A DNA stretch of 64,000 nucleotides, taken from assembly GCA_019638615.1 (NCBI GenBank), contig JAHBTL010000002.1, positions 186,001 through 250,000 on the forward strand. The letters run 5' to 3'. The position numbers were made by a program, and so were the translations under genes. The notes under the pieces are model-generated. The model was not told the DNA's origin. It saw only the letters and a list, made by a program, of their open reading frames with translations, and made no database searches. This document shows, in pieces, positions 44,396 through 53,182 of the stretch. This DNA comes from Chitinophagaceae bacterium. GTDB lineage: Bacteria > Bacteroidota > Bacteroidia > Chitinophagales > Chitinophagaceae. Positions within the stretch are counted from its first letter, which is position 1; each line of letters starts with the position of its first letter.

Positions 44396-45787
44396 CTATA
44401 TCCCCGCTACCGAAAAGCTATTCCCCGTCATTTTGTGATAAAGCTCCAGGGCATACAGGTCGGTCATACCGGCTATATAGTCGGTAACTCCCTGCATCTG
44501 GTCAAACAGGCTTTTACCGTTTGCAACAACTCCGAATTGCAGTGGTATTAACTGCAATAATTTTTTTGACTTGGTACTGTCGGGGTTAAGAATTGCATAG
44601 ACAAATTCCTTTAACAGGTAACCGATAACGGTATAACCCGCCAGTTCAATCTCAACCACTGACCGGTGATTGTAAATATGAGCGTAAGAATACCTATCTA
44701 TTTCTTTTATGATAGCCGATTGACCAGGCGGCAGCAAATCAATCAGCGACCGGTTGAGTGTACCCTTCAGCAACGCAGCTTCGTGCTGCATGAATATATC
44801 GCACAGCTTTTGTACCAACAGGTTGATCACCCTGGCCCTTAAAAACTGGATCTTTTTATTATCGTCTTTAATACTTTTAAAGATCGCTTCTACCTTGTCG
44901 CGTGCATCGTATTCTTTTTCTTCATTAAAAAAAGCCAGGAACCGGGTAGCTACCGTGTCGATAGAAATAATACCCAACCGGTGGGCGTCTTCAAAATCAA
45001 TGATCCGGTAACAGATATCATCTGCTGCTTCTACCAAAAACACAAAAGGATGCCGGGCAAACACCATCCGGCCGGTATTCAGGCGGGGAATATTCAATTC
45101 TTCCGCAATACTGAGATAAGTAGCCGTTTCAGTAGAAAAAAAGCCGGATTTTTTTGTAACGAGGTATTCCTTATTAAACCCTGCCTCAGAATCGCAGGGA
45201 TATTTAATAATACTTGCCAGTGTAGCGTACGTCAGTTGAAAACCGCCGGGTCTGTCTTCATTAAAATGATGGGTAAGCGTTCGAAAGGCATTGGCATTCC
45301 CTTCAAAGAAAGTCAGATCACGTTGCTGCGCGCTTGTCAGTTCTGCGTTAAATCTCTTTTTTGCATCGCCATCCAGTTCCCTGAAAAAAATCCGGATCGC
45401 ATCTTCTCCGCTATGTCCGAAAGGAGGGTTTCCAATATCATGTGCCAGGCAACCGGCAGCTATAACCGATGGCAATTCGTATTTGTAAAACTCAACAAAA
45501 TCTGCTCCTTCGTTGCTGTACTTATCCGCAATAACATCACCAATGGCTTTGCCCAGGCTACGCCCCACACTGCTCACTTCCAGGCTGTGTGTAAGCCTGT
45601 TGTGCACAAATACGGCTCCCGGTAGAGGGAAAACCTGCGTTTTATTCTGCAGGCGCCTGAAAGCCGAAGAAAAAATAAGCCGGTCGTAATCGCGTACAAA
45701 AGATGTACGTACCTGGCGGGTGGCAGCATTAAGCCTTTTTTCGGCACCGCTTCTGCGGGCGCTATACAACTGTTGCCATTGCATCAT
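44396..45787 (-). CDS. dgt: Deoxyguanosine triphosphate triphosphohydrolase
   Basis: A 463-residue cytosolic HD-domain enzyme that splits dNTPs to deoxynucleoside and triphosphate. Seen: FVRDYDRLIFSSAFRRLQNKTQVF (about 29-52), NRLTHSLEVSSVGRSLG with the first metal-binding His, AAGCLAHDIGNPPFGHSGE with the HD pair (about 113-131), and VEAADDICYRIIDFEDA. Start MMQW has two adjacent Met codons; either could be used. It follows a terminator for the upstream gene and so has its own transcript. Intact. Confidence 0.95.
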   Translation of the reverse strand: MMQWQQLYSARRSGAEKRLNAATRQVRTSFVRDYDRLIFSSAFRRLQNKTQVFPLPGAVFVHNRLTHSLEVSSVGRSLGKAIGDVIADKYSNEGADFVEFYKYELPSVIAAGCLAHDIGNPPFGHSGEDAIRIFFRELDGDAKKRFNAELTSAQQRDLTFFEGNANAFRTLTHHFNEDRPGGFQLTYATLASIIKYPCDSEAGFNKEYLVTKKSGFFSTETATYLSIAEELNIPRLNTGRMVFARHPFVFLVEAADDICYRIIDFEDAHRLGIISIDTVATRFLAFFNEEKEYDARDKVEAIFKSIKDDNKKIQFLRARVINLLVQKLCDIFMQHEAALLKGTLNRSLIDLLPPGQSAIIKEIDRYSYAHIYNHRSVVEIELAGYTVIGYLLKEFVYAILNPDSTKSKKLLQLIPLQFGVVANGKSLFDQMQGVTDYIAGMTDLYALELYHKMTGNSFSVAGI

Positions 45788-45825
45788 GCTGCAAGATAAG
45801 GCGGAGATTTATTTTAAATAAACAT

Positions 45826-45850
45826 AAACCCCGGCTTATTTCCGGGGTTT
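45826..45850 (-). terminator. Rho-independent terminator of the 45885-46313 gene
   Basis: AAACCCCGG (45826-45834) and CCGGGGTTT (45842-45850) form a 9-bp perfect stem with a 7-nt loop; on the minus strand it is followed by a T-rich run. It separates the small lipoprotein gene from dgt. Confidence 0.85.
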
Positions 45851-45884
45851 TGTTACTATTTATTTTTGAGAACCTTATTTCTCT

Positions 45885-46313
45885 TTATTTTGAAAGCTCC
45901 ATTCTTCCCTGGTTCATATCATTATGAAGTACCGCTTTGCCCGAATTTATTGAAATAATTTTCAGAAGTAATGTTTGCCCTTCAGCTTTGCTGAACAGGA
46001 TACTATTGTCTGATTGAAAGGAATAGTTGTATTTCGACGCCTCTGGTTCTCCCATTTTTATATCTACGGTTCCATCTGTTTTAAAATCATAATAAGAACC
46101 GGCCGGTGTTTCAATGGGTTTAGTAGAAGTTTTTCCATCTACCTCCAGGTAATAGTATTGCGAACTTACATTCCATTTCCCCAGGATCAGTTCAGAAGCA
46201 GGTTTGCTGTCTTTTTTACACGAAGCGAATAGCAAAACAAATGCAAAACAGCAAAAGGCTAAACATTTTTTGCCTGATACTGCAACAATATTAAATACTG
46301 ACGGATATTTCAT
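45885..46313 (-). CDS. Small lipocalin-like lipoprotein
   Basis: A 142-residue lipoprotein. The signal sequence has a basic start and ends FVLLFASCKK (Cys near residue 32). The mature part has the strand pattern of Bacteroidota lipocalin-like proteins: LILGKWNVSSQYYYLEVDG, AGSYYDFKTDGTVDIKMG, and an acid-rich end. Function unknown. It is monocistronic, with its own terminator, and divergent from the SpmAB-like gene. Confidence 0.75.
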   Translation of the reverse strand: MKYPSVFNIVAVSGKKCLAFCCFAFVLLFASCKKDSKPASELILGKWNVSSQYYYLEVDGKTSTKPIETPAGSYYDFKTDGTVDIKMGEPEASKYNYSFQSDNSILFSKAEGQTLLLKIISINSGKAVLHNDMNQGRMELSK

Positions 46314-46544
46314 AAATAAAGGATTTTGGTGGTAAACGATCTATTCTCCTATTCAAACGTTCAATCCGGTAAAGTATTGTAATGCAATTCACACACTAAG
46401 TTTGGGCATTTCACAGAATATGCTGATTTTTAGGGTGGTATATCATTAAACGGAAGCGGGGTAATATAATTGTTCATCAATACTTTACATTTCCTGTTAT
46501 GCCGTTCAAAAAAGATTCTTAACTGTTCATTCTTAACCTTCGTT

Positions 46545-47783
46545 ATGATATTGAATTATATATGGATGGCCTTTTTCGTGCTCGCATTTGTGATTGCGTT
46601 TATCAAATGGGCATTCCTGGGCGACCAGCAAATTCTGAAATTGCTGGTGGAGGGCATATTCAAATCGGCAAACGATGGTTTTGATATTTCATTGAAACTC
46701 GTTGGCATTATGTCGCTGTTCCTGGGATTTATGAAAATAGGCGAGAAAGCGGGCGCTATCAATTTCCTGTCGCGCATTGTAGCACCTTTTTTTTCAAGAT
46801 TATTTCCCGAAATACCCAAAAATCATCCTGCCACAGGGCATATGATGATGAACTTTTCGGCCAACCTTTTAGGATTGGACAATGCGGCTACTCCTTTTGG
46901 CATCAAAGCCATGGAAAGCCTGCAGGAGCTGAATCCCCAAAAGGATATTGCCAGCAATGCGCAGATCATGTTTATGGCATTACACGCCAGCGGGCTTACC
47001 CTTATACCTGTAGCGGTAATTGCCATGCGGGCTTCGGTAAAGATACCCGCAGCCAATCCTACCGATATCTTTGTGCCCTGCATGATCGTAACATTTGCGG
47101 CTACCATGGCTGCGTTGATCATCATGTCTTTCAAACAAAAAATTAAACTATTGCAGCCTGTTATATTGCTATGGATAGGAAGTATATCCGCTTTAATAGC
47201 AGGATTGATCTGGTTTCTTACATCACTCGATCAAAAAAGCCTTGAAACTTTTTCGGCTACGCTTAGCAGTGGCATCATACTTCTTATATTCCTTGCATTT
47301 TTGGTAGGGGGCTGGGTTAAAAAAGTAAATATGTTTGAAGCGTTTGTGGAAGGAGCCAAAGGGGGTTTCGAAATAGCTGTGCGCATTATACCTTACCTGA
47401 TCGCTATGCTCGTAGCGATTAGCGTGTTACGGAATTCCGGGGTATTTGACTACCTGATAGAAGGGTTCAGGTTTGTTTTTACACTGATGGGATTGAATAC
47501 GGATTTTGTTGAGGCCCTCCCTACTGCATTGATGAAGCCGTTGAGCGGCGCCGGTGCAAGGGGCATGATGGTGGATGCTATGAATACATACGGCGCCGAT
47601 TCCTTCGTCGGAAGGTTGTCGAGTATTTTCCAGGGAACCAGCGATACCACTTTTTATGTGATAGCGGTTTATTTCGGGGCCATATCGGTAAAGAATACCC
47701 GCTATGCCATTCCCGTAATGCTGCTGGCCGACCTGGTGGGTATTATTACGGCGATACTGGTGGCATATTTGTTTTTTTATTAG
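46545..47783 (+). CDS. Fused SpmA-SpmB nucleoside-recognition membrane protein
   Basis: A 412-residue inner-membrane protein; the ATG at 46545 (MILNYIWMAFFV) is chosen over a longer TTG frame. Two Gate (nucleoside recognition) domains in tandem: the first (about 40-180) with MMMNFSANLLGLDNAATPFG as in SpmA, the second (about 265-400) with GGFEIAVRIIPYLIAMLVAI, LPTALMKPLSGAGARGMM and GTSDTTFYVIAVYFGAI as in SpmB. In Bacillus these are separate spore-maturation proteins; this organism is not expected to sporulate, so the role is unknown (transport is presumed). Confidence 0.92.
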   Translation: MILNYIWMAFFVLAFVIAFIKWAFLGDQQILKLLVEGIFKSANDGFDISLKLVGIMSLFLGFMKIGEKAGAINFLSRIVAPFFSRLFPEIPKNHPATGHMMMNFSANLLGLDNAATPFGIKAMESLQELNPQKDIASNAQIMFMALHASGLTLIPVAVIAMRASVKIPAANPTDIFVPCMIVTFAATMAALIIMSFKQKIKLLQPVILLWIGSISALIAGLIWFLTSLDQKSLETFSATLSSGIILLIFLAFLVGGWVKKVNMFEAFVEGAKGGFEIAVRIIPYLIAMLVAISVLRNSGVFDYLIEGFRFVFTLMGLNTDFVEALPTALMKPLSGAGARGMMVDAMNTYGADSFVGRLSSIFQGTSDTTFYVIAVYFGAISVKNTRYAIPVMLLADLVGIITAILVAYLFFY

Positions 47784-47873
47784 TGTCTCTGCCAAGAGCA
47801 GCCACCTGTATGCACAAAAATGCCCTGTACTATTTGTTTTAAACAGCCTGAACAAATACAGTTGCAAAAAAAA

Positions 47874-48713
47874 TTATTTGGAAGCTGCTTCCGCCATCTT
47901 TTTTGCGAGATGATCCATCACCGGTATGAACTTGCCATCAGGACTGATATCGATGAACTTTACATTTTTTTCGACCACACCCGTGTGTGGTGCAGGCCAG
48001 TAAAACACCTCTCCCGCATTTACGGTTTCCTCTTTTCCATCGGCATACCTGATCTTTAACGCTCCGTCAATAACGTAACCCCAATGAGGTGAGCTGCACA
48101 TGTTTTCAGGCAATCCTTCAAAAAATGGTGTGAAGTCAGCGGGGCCGGGCACATCCATATAACTAATAGACATTCCGCCGAGCCCCGAGATATTTGTAAA
48201 ACCATTTCTGGGGTTTTTAGGCATTTTATTTACAGGCATATGGTAAGAAGCGGTCGGCGTCTCGTCAAACGAAGATACTTCCACTACGGAAGCTTGGACA
48301 GTCTTCCATTCTCCGTTTACTTTCTGCAATGTTCTTGTTTCTTTTGTTTTGCGACCAACGCTGCCTCCCCAGTTATCCTGTTGGTCAAAGCTCACAAATG
48401 CAGTATTGTTTTCCGTAATAAACCGGTAATTGTCTCTTTTCAACTTCAGTTCAAAAGGCTCCATGGCACCAATAGCCTGGGACAAAGCTTTAAATCCTTT
48501 TGCAGATTGCACTCCTCCTGCAGACACATACATAAAAGATATATCATCTGAATTAAGCCAGCAGGAAGCCCATTGTGCTGAATCGCCTTTTGCTGCAAAA
48601 TGGCTTTCATTTTCTAACAGTTTTGTGATGGCTGCTTCATCCGATTTTTTGTCTGATGCTGTATTACAACCCAGGCTAAACAAAATGATCGTTACAATTA
48701 GCAAGTTTTTCAT
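47874..48713 (-). CDS. Lipoprotein with SnoaL-like and cupin-like domains
   Basis: A 279-residue lipoprotein (ILFSLGCNT, Cys near residue 16). The first half (about 25-150) reads as a SnoaL/DUF4440 NTF2-like domain: ITKLLENESHFAAKGDSAQWASCW, then NTAFVSFDQQDNWGG and VNGEWKTVQASVVEV. The second half (about 185-270) reads as a cupin: HWGYVIDGALKIRYADGKEE followed by AGEVFYWPAPHTGVVEKN. The role is unknown; both are small-ligand-binding folds. Convergent with the SpmAB-like gene. Confidence 0.7.
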   Translation of the reverse strand: MKNLLIVTIILFSLGCNTASDKKSDEAAITKLLENESHFAAKGDSAQWASCWLNSDDISFMYVSAGGVQSAKGFKALSQAIGAMEPFELKLKRDNYRFITENNTAFVSFDQQDNWGGSVGRKTKETRTLQKVNGEWKTVQASVVEVSSFDETPTASYHMPVNKMPKNPRNGFTNISGLGGMSISYMDVPGPADFTPFFEGLPENMCSSPHWGYVIDGALKIRYADGKEETVNAGEVFYWPAPHTGVVEKNVKFIDISPDGKFIPVMDHLAKKMAEAASK

Positions 48714-48849
48714 ACATCTCTAGTTTAGTAATTAGGAAATGTTTATTTAAATAATTCCGCCACTTTTTATGTACAGCACTACCTCCTGAAAGCTTTGCGA
48801 ATGCAGCACTATTCATCATTGCGCACATTGCGACGTTAACGCCGGATAG

Positions 48850-49674
48850 TCATTCTTTTTTATCCCATTTTCCATTTAAGAACTCAAGTGAGATTCTTAA
48901 AAACTCCGGTTGAAAATCGGCTATCAGATACGATAAATGTCAGCCGTTGGGAACAACCCAAAGCCGGCTGTTGGGTATGTATTTATGCATTTCTAATGCC
49001 TGCTGTAACGGAACAGACTCATCATTATCTCCTTGTACAACCAACCAGCTAGCCTTTATGGTATTCAACATGTCGGGCGTAAATGAAGGATCTCCATACT
49101 GATCCCGCATTTGCCAGAACTGTCCAGCCAATATAGGTTGTTTTTCGGCACCGTGTGGCTTGGCCCATTCCATAAAATTGTTCAATCCTATTTGTGTTAC
49201 CCAATCCCTGCATTGCCGACTAAAATAAATTTGTGCGCCCACCGCAATGACATATTTAAATCTTTCCGGCTGCATTACGTTAAGATGCAGCAGTGTCATG
49301 CCTCCACTACTCCCGCCAATTGCATGCACTTTATTTAATTGTAAGGAGTCCAGCAAGGCTATAATAATTTTGGCATAATCTCCATGGTTAAAAAAAGTGG
49401 CTCCTTTATTATATATATCAGATCGTCCATGACCCATCATATCAATCGCAATCGTCCTGAATTGTTTCGAGTACGCCTCCACATAGGGTTTCCATTGATC
49501 GGCTGTTCCAAAAAAATTATGGAGCAATAAAAGTGGCTTTCCGTTACCGGTATCTTCATAGTAAATTTTGGTTCCATTGTAGTTAAAGAACTTACCGTTA
49601 GGGTTAACTTTTACCTGGCTGAATGTCGCGGTGAAAAAAATACAACCTCAAATTAAAATTGTAAATTTTCTCAT
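48850..49674 (-). pseudogene. Alpha/beta hydrolase interrupted by two in-frame TGA codons
   Basis: A continuous reading frame of 275 codons from ATG (49672-49674) to the final TGA (48850-48852) with exactly two internal stops: TGA at codon 9 (49648-49650), inside the signal peptide, and TGA at codon 245 (48940-48942). Between them is a normal alpha/beta hydrolase: HNFFGTADQW (oxyanion region), DMMGHGRSD, GGSSGGMTLLH (nucleophile Ser near 121), and VVQGDNDESVP with the acid. The catalytic His follows the second stop (HLSYLIADF), so a product ending there would be inactive. Frame and composition are otherwise intact, indicating very recent inactivation or a sequence issue. Confidence 0.8.
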
Positions 49675-49736
49675 GCGCTGTTATTTAAAGGTGGCAGCTT
49701 CTCAGAAGCTGTCACCTTGTTGTTGAATACGTTTAC

Positions 49737-51107
49737 CTATCCTGCCGGTATAATATTCTGGTTTACCCTGAACAAATTACCAGGGTCATACTTTGCTTTT
49801 ATTTGTGCCAGTTTTTTGTAATTATCACCATAACTTGCTTTTACACGATCCATACCTTCTTCCATCATAAAATTCACATACGCTCCTCCCATTGAATAAG
49901 GATGCAGATCCGACCAATAGTTCTTTGCCCAATTGATCACTTTCTCTTTCTCGCCTGCATCATTGGTTATACCCACAATTACCATTGCATAATTGGCGTC
50001 GCGGTAATTCCATGCGGTTTCATTATCACCGATCGCAGATGCAACTCCGTTAATATTGTACATATGCATTGTGCTGAAAGGAGTAGGAAGCTGTTTGCCA
50101 TATTCAACATGAAGCTTTATGGCTTCCGGGCTTAGATCTTTTACATAATCTGCTTTCCAGTACCATAATAGTCCCGGCGGATACAACGCATCAAACAATG
50201 TTTGGAGCACCGGTACGGGCATCGGACCAACAAAGTCCAGTGAAGGGGCTTTCTTAGCCCTTATAGGTTTGAATATTTCTTCAGCCTTTTCCATATCTCC
50301 TGCATAACACCATACTACACCGCACATTTTTTTGAGATGCAGATGCTCCGGAAAAGGAGCAACCGGTGGCACTGTCAGCAAAGCAAAATACCCGCTCAAT
50401 TCATTGGGCGCTTTATTAATGAATTCATGATGCCATGTCATCATCTCTTCTGTATCCTCCAGTTCCCAAAGCATAGGGCCTGCATATACAGTATGTACCG
50501 GGCATAGCTTAAAGGTGAATGAAACCACCACGCCGAAATTTCCGCCACCACCACGTAAAGCCCAAAACAAATCGGGGTTTTCCTGTGCAGAAGCTTTTAC
50601 AAGTTTTCCGCTTGCAAGTACTACTTCGGCTTCAAGTAAATTATCAATGCTAAGCCCGAAGGTGCGGGAGAGATTGCCCACTCCGCCACCCAGGGTAAGC
50701 CCTGCCACACCTGTAGTACCAAATATTCCCGAAGGTACGGTCATACCAATTTCATGTGTTGCTGCATCCAGCTCTTTCAATAAGCATCCGCCCTGTACCT
50801 TAACCGTTTTTGAATTTTTATCTACCTTGATTTCTTTCATCAGGGATAGATCAATTACCAATGCATCATCTGCTATACCCAGTCCGGCAGCATTGTGACC
50901 TCCACTGCGAATGGCCAGCAGCATATTGTTTTCTCTTGCAAAATTTACGCAGGCAATTACATCATCCACATCTTTGCAATATGCAATAGCGGCGGGATGC
51001 TTATCAATCATGCCATTATATACTTTGCGTGCTTCATCATAACCAGTATCATCCGGCAAAATAAGCTTACCGGGAAAAATATTTTTTAAAGTTTCCATAT
51101 TGTTCAT
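49737..51107 (-). CDS. FAD-binding BBE-type oxidoreductase
   Basis: A 456-residue flavoenzyme of the berberine-bridge/VAO group. The FAD domain (about 30-210) holds LLAIRSGGHNAAGLG with the His (about 71) and QGGCLLKE with the Cys (about 108), the pair that covalently bind FAD in this family, and GLTLGGGVGNLSRTFGL. The BBE motif near the end, AKYDPGNLFRVNQNI, is intact. Substrate unknown (alcohols or sugars in relatives). No signal peptide. Its upstream region has direct repeats, and two AraC genes lie upstream. The hydrolase pseudogene follows 62 bp downstream, perhaps a former partner. Confidence 0.92.
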   Translation of the reverse strand: MNNMETLKNIFPGKLILPDDTGYDEARKVYNGMIDKHPAAIAYCKDVDDVIACVNFARENNMLLAIRSGGHNAAGLGIADDALVIDLSLMKEIKVDKNSKTVKVQGGCLLKELDAATHEIGMTVPSGIFGTTGVAGLTLGGGVGNLSRTFGLSIDNLLEAEVVLASGKLVKASAQENPDLFWALRGGGGNFGVVVSFTFKLCPVHTVYAGPMLWELEDTEEMMTWHHEFINKAPNELSGYFALLTVPPVAPFPEHLHLKKMCGVVWCYAGDMEKAEEIFKPIRAKKAPSLDFVGPMPVPVLQTLFDALYPPGLLWYWKADYVKDLSPEAIKLHVEYGKQLPTPFSTMHMYNINGVASAIGDNETAWNYRDANYAMVIVGITNDAGEKEKVINWAKNYWSDLHPYSMGGAYVNFMMEEGMDRVKASYGDNYKKLAQIKAKYDPGNLFRVNQNIIPAG

Positions 51108-51173
51108 ATAGCTTGTATTTAGCAGTTGAAAATTTTAATAAAGATATATCTGTATATACGGCCAGGTTTTTCC

Positions 51174-51204
51174 TAAACGTTCAAAAAATATCCTTAAACG
51201 TTCA
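51174..51204. promoter_or_regulatory. Direct repeats upstream of the FAD oxidoreductase
   Basis: TAAACGTTCA occurs at 51174-51183 and 51195-51204, spaced 21 bp (two helical turns), 67-97 bp upstream of the start codon. That spacing fits AraC-type dimers or monomers binding in tandem. Further GTTCA words follow near 51268 and 51295. Confidence 0.4.
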
Positions 51205-52010
51205 TTACTATTTTCCTAAAAAAATTATGAATCAAAGTTATATGGAGAACATGTGCGCCTGCTAACAATAACTGTTCAAAGAGTAGTAAAAAATGTTCAT
51301 ATCATTTTTGAACAACTATTTTTTTCAGCCGGTTAACCTGGGGATCAAAAGTAATTACGGTTGAGGGTATCGTCATATCGAGTACCCAACCTGTGTCAGG
51401 AAAAATATAAAGATGATATTTAAGTGGCTCGCAAAGACCTTGGACTTGGAAAGAAGGATGCTTTGTTTACAGAGCTGGTTGTAAAGCCAAAATACTTTTA
51501 TCGCCACTGCGAGTTACTAATTAGGCGGCGCCTCCATCATTGCGCCGTGACAAGTTGCATTTGTTTGTCACAGCTTTCTGATTTGTAAGTATCCTAAGTC
51601 GGCTAAGTTATCAGCAAACGTAGCAGGGCTCTGTTGCTGAATTCACAGTAGTACTAAAGCTTCATCAGAGCGTTCCGGGAAATTGCGGTAATAATTTCCC
51701 GGCGGCTTTTGGGTTACTTTTTTCCGCAAAAAAGTAACAGAAAAAAGCGGTGGGATTGTAGTTGAAAGGAAAACCGGGTTTGTGGAACAACAAATTGAAG
51801 TTCATAACCAGTTGATAAATAGCAAACTGGATGATATGTCATTGGCAGGGAGGAATCCCGACTGTGTCGGGAAAGCAATCCCATTGAACGATAACGGATT
51901 AAGTATTTGGGATTGCTTCTTCGCCGCGGCGGATCGCAAGGACGGGGGAGTGTGCTTGTGTTTTGCTGTCAGCACTAAGGCAAGTTTGTAATTTCTGAAC
52001 CACCCGGTCA
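51205..52010. other. Gene-poor stretch with two hairpins
   Basis: No convincing gene is found across about 800 bp. Two perfect foldbacks are present: CCGGGAAATT/AATTTCCCGG (51675-51702, 8-nt loop) and GTTACTTTTTT/AAAAAAGTAAC (51713-51738, 4-nt loop). A frame at 51782-51991 has biased composition and no start signal. Short protein-like runs near 51430-51520 are broken by stops, so decayed coding DNA is possible. Confidence 0.5.
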
Positions 52011-53171
52011 TTACGCTCCCGTATATGAAACAACATCACTCAATAACTGTTCTGTAAAGCACATCAGCAGCAGCAGGCTTCTTTTCAAAAAAACAGAGGG
52101 CGTTACACCAAATTTTTCTGCAAAGCACCTGGAAAAATAAGCCGGGCTGCTGAAGCCTGTTTCATACGCTACTTCTGCAATATTCAGTTTTTGTTGTTTA
52201 AGCATGGACTTTGCCTTATTCATGCGCATATCCCGTACGAAATCGTGGGGTGAAAGGCCGGTTAAAGACACTATTTTCCTGTACAATTGCGGTCTGCTTA
52301 CACAAATGTCTGCCGCTAATTTATTCAGGTCAAATTGCTGGTCTGCTATCTTTAACTCTGCTACATCAATAAAATTAGAAATAAATTCCTGTTCTTTTGA
52401 ACTAAGTGACCTGATGGCATCATCTGAAAAAATATCTTCGTTTTTACAAATCTTCCTTACGAGCGCGCAGGTCAGTATCTGGTTGTCCTGCACGGTTAAG
52501 CTCAGGCGATGGGCCAGCTTAATAGCGTTCTTAAAAAAATCGCCTTCTTTTGTTACGGGTTGTGAAGTGCTCATGCCCATTTTAAAAATAATTTCCGGCT
52601 GCTTCGGCTCAAACTGTTCAAGCATTTTTTTAATACGCAAAGCACAGCAAACAGCATCGGCTGCATCATCAAAAACAGCTATGAGGCTGTCATCTGCATC
52701 CCAGGACAAATGCCTTCCCCAAAATCTTTCCATTTGTTCCCGCACTATTTTTCTCGCCCAGTTTGGCGTTAGCAACATGGAAAGATCGCCTGAGGTTGTA
52801 GCTTTGGTAATGGCATATAAAGAAACCACAAGTATGGTTCTGTAGCCGGTATCGAGTGATCCGTTTTTCTTTTGAACAAGTCCATAATCATTTACGGTAT
52901 GCCCGGTACCCATCATCATTTCATAAAACCCGGTTTCAACTTCTGTTAATGCACATGCTATATTGCCATGCGCCATCTGGTGCACCTTTTCACATGTTTC
53001 CGGATCAGGTCCTTCAATCAGGCAAAACACTGTACCTGCTTCCTGGTTCACCCAGAATTGCAGATACCGCACACCATATTTATCCTGGATGGCAACATCT
53101 GCAATATGTGCTCTTTTCACATCTTCCACCGTTACGTTTTCAATCTGATGAAAATCCATATATAAAGGCAT
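52011..53171 (-). CDS. AraC regulator with DUF4242 and cyclase-like domains
   Basis: A 386-residue protein with an unusual make-up. Residues about 3-90 match DUF4242 (MDFHQIENVTVEDVKRAHIAD; YLQFWVNQEAGTVFCLIEGP). Residues about 108-255 have the class III nucleotide-cyclase layout (SLIAVFDDAADAVCCALRIKK, then FKMGMSTSQPVTKEGDFFKNA), but the first metal-binding Asp region reads VVSLYAIT, so catalysis is unlikely. Residues about 275-372 are an AraC HTH (AADICVSRPQLYRKI; AYETGFSSPAYFSRCFAEKFG). Probably a one-component sensor controlling the neighbouring oxidoreductase (inference). 11 bp follow the next AraC gene. Confidence 0.85.
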   Translation of the reverse strand: MPLYMDFHQIENVTVEDVKRAHIADVAIQDKYGVRYLQFWVNQEAGTVFCLIEGPDPETCEKVHQMAHGNIACALTEVETGFYEMMMGTGHTVNDYGLVQKKNGSLDTGYRTILVVSLYAITKATTSGDLSMLLTPNWARKIVREQMERFWGRHLSWDADDSLIAVFDDAADAVCCALRIKKMLEQFEPKQPEIIFKMGMSTSQPVTKEGDFFKNAIKLAHRLSLTVQDNQILTCALVRKICKNEDIFSDDAIRSLSSKEQEFISNFIDVAELKIADQQFDLNKLAADICVSRPQLYRKIVSLTGLSPHDFVRDMRMNKAKSMLKQQKLNIAEVAYETGFSSPAYFSRCFAEKFGVTPSVFLKRSLLLLMCFTEQLLSDVVSYTGA

Positions 53172-53182
53172 ATGCTAAGTTT

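Noticed and set aside
48850-49674. TGA recoding as selenocysteine or glycine in the hydrolase
   Set aside because: No selenocysteine-type hairpin was evident after the codons, the family does not use selenocysteine, and all other genes here use TGA as stop normally.
51782-51991. 69-residue plus-strand frame
   Set aside because: No ribosome-binding site or ATG, odd composition, and it lies in a repeat-rich non-coding stretch.
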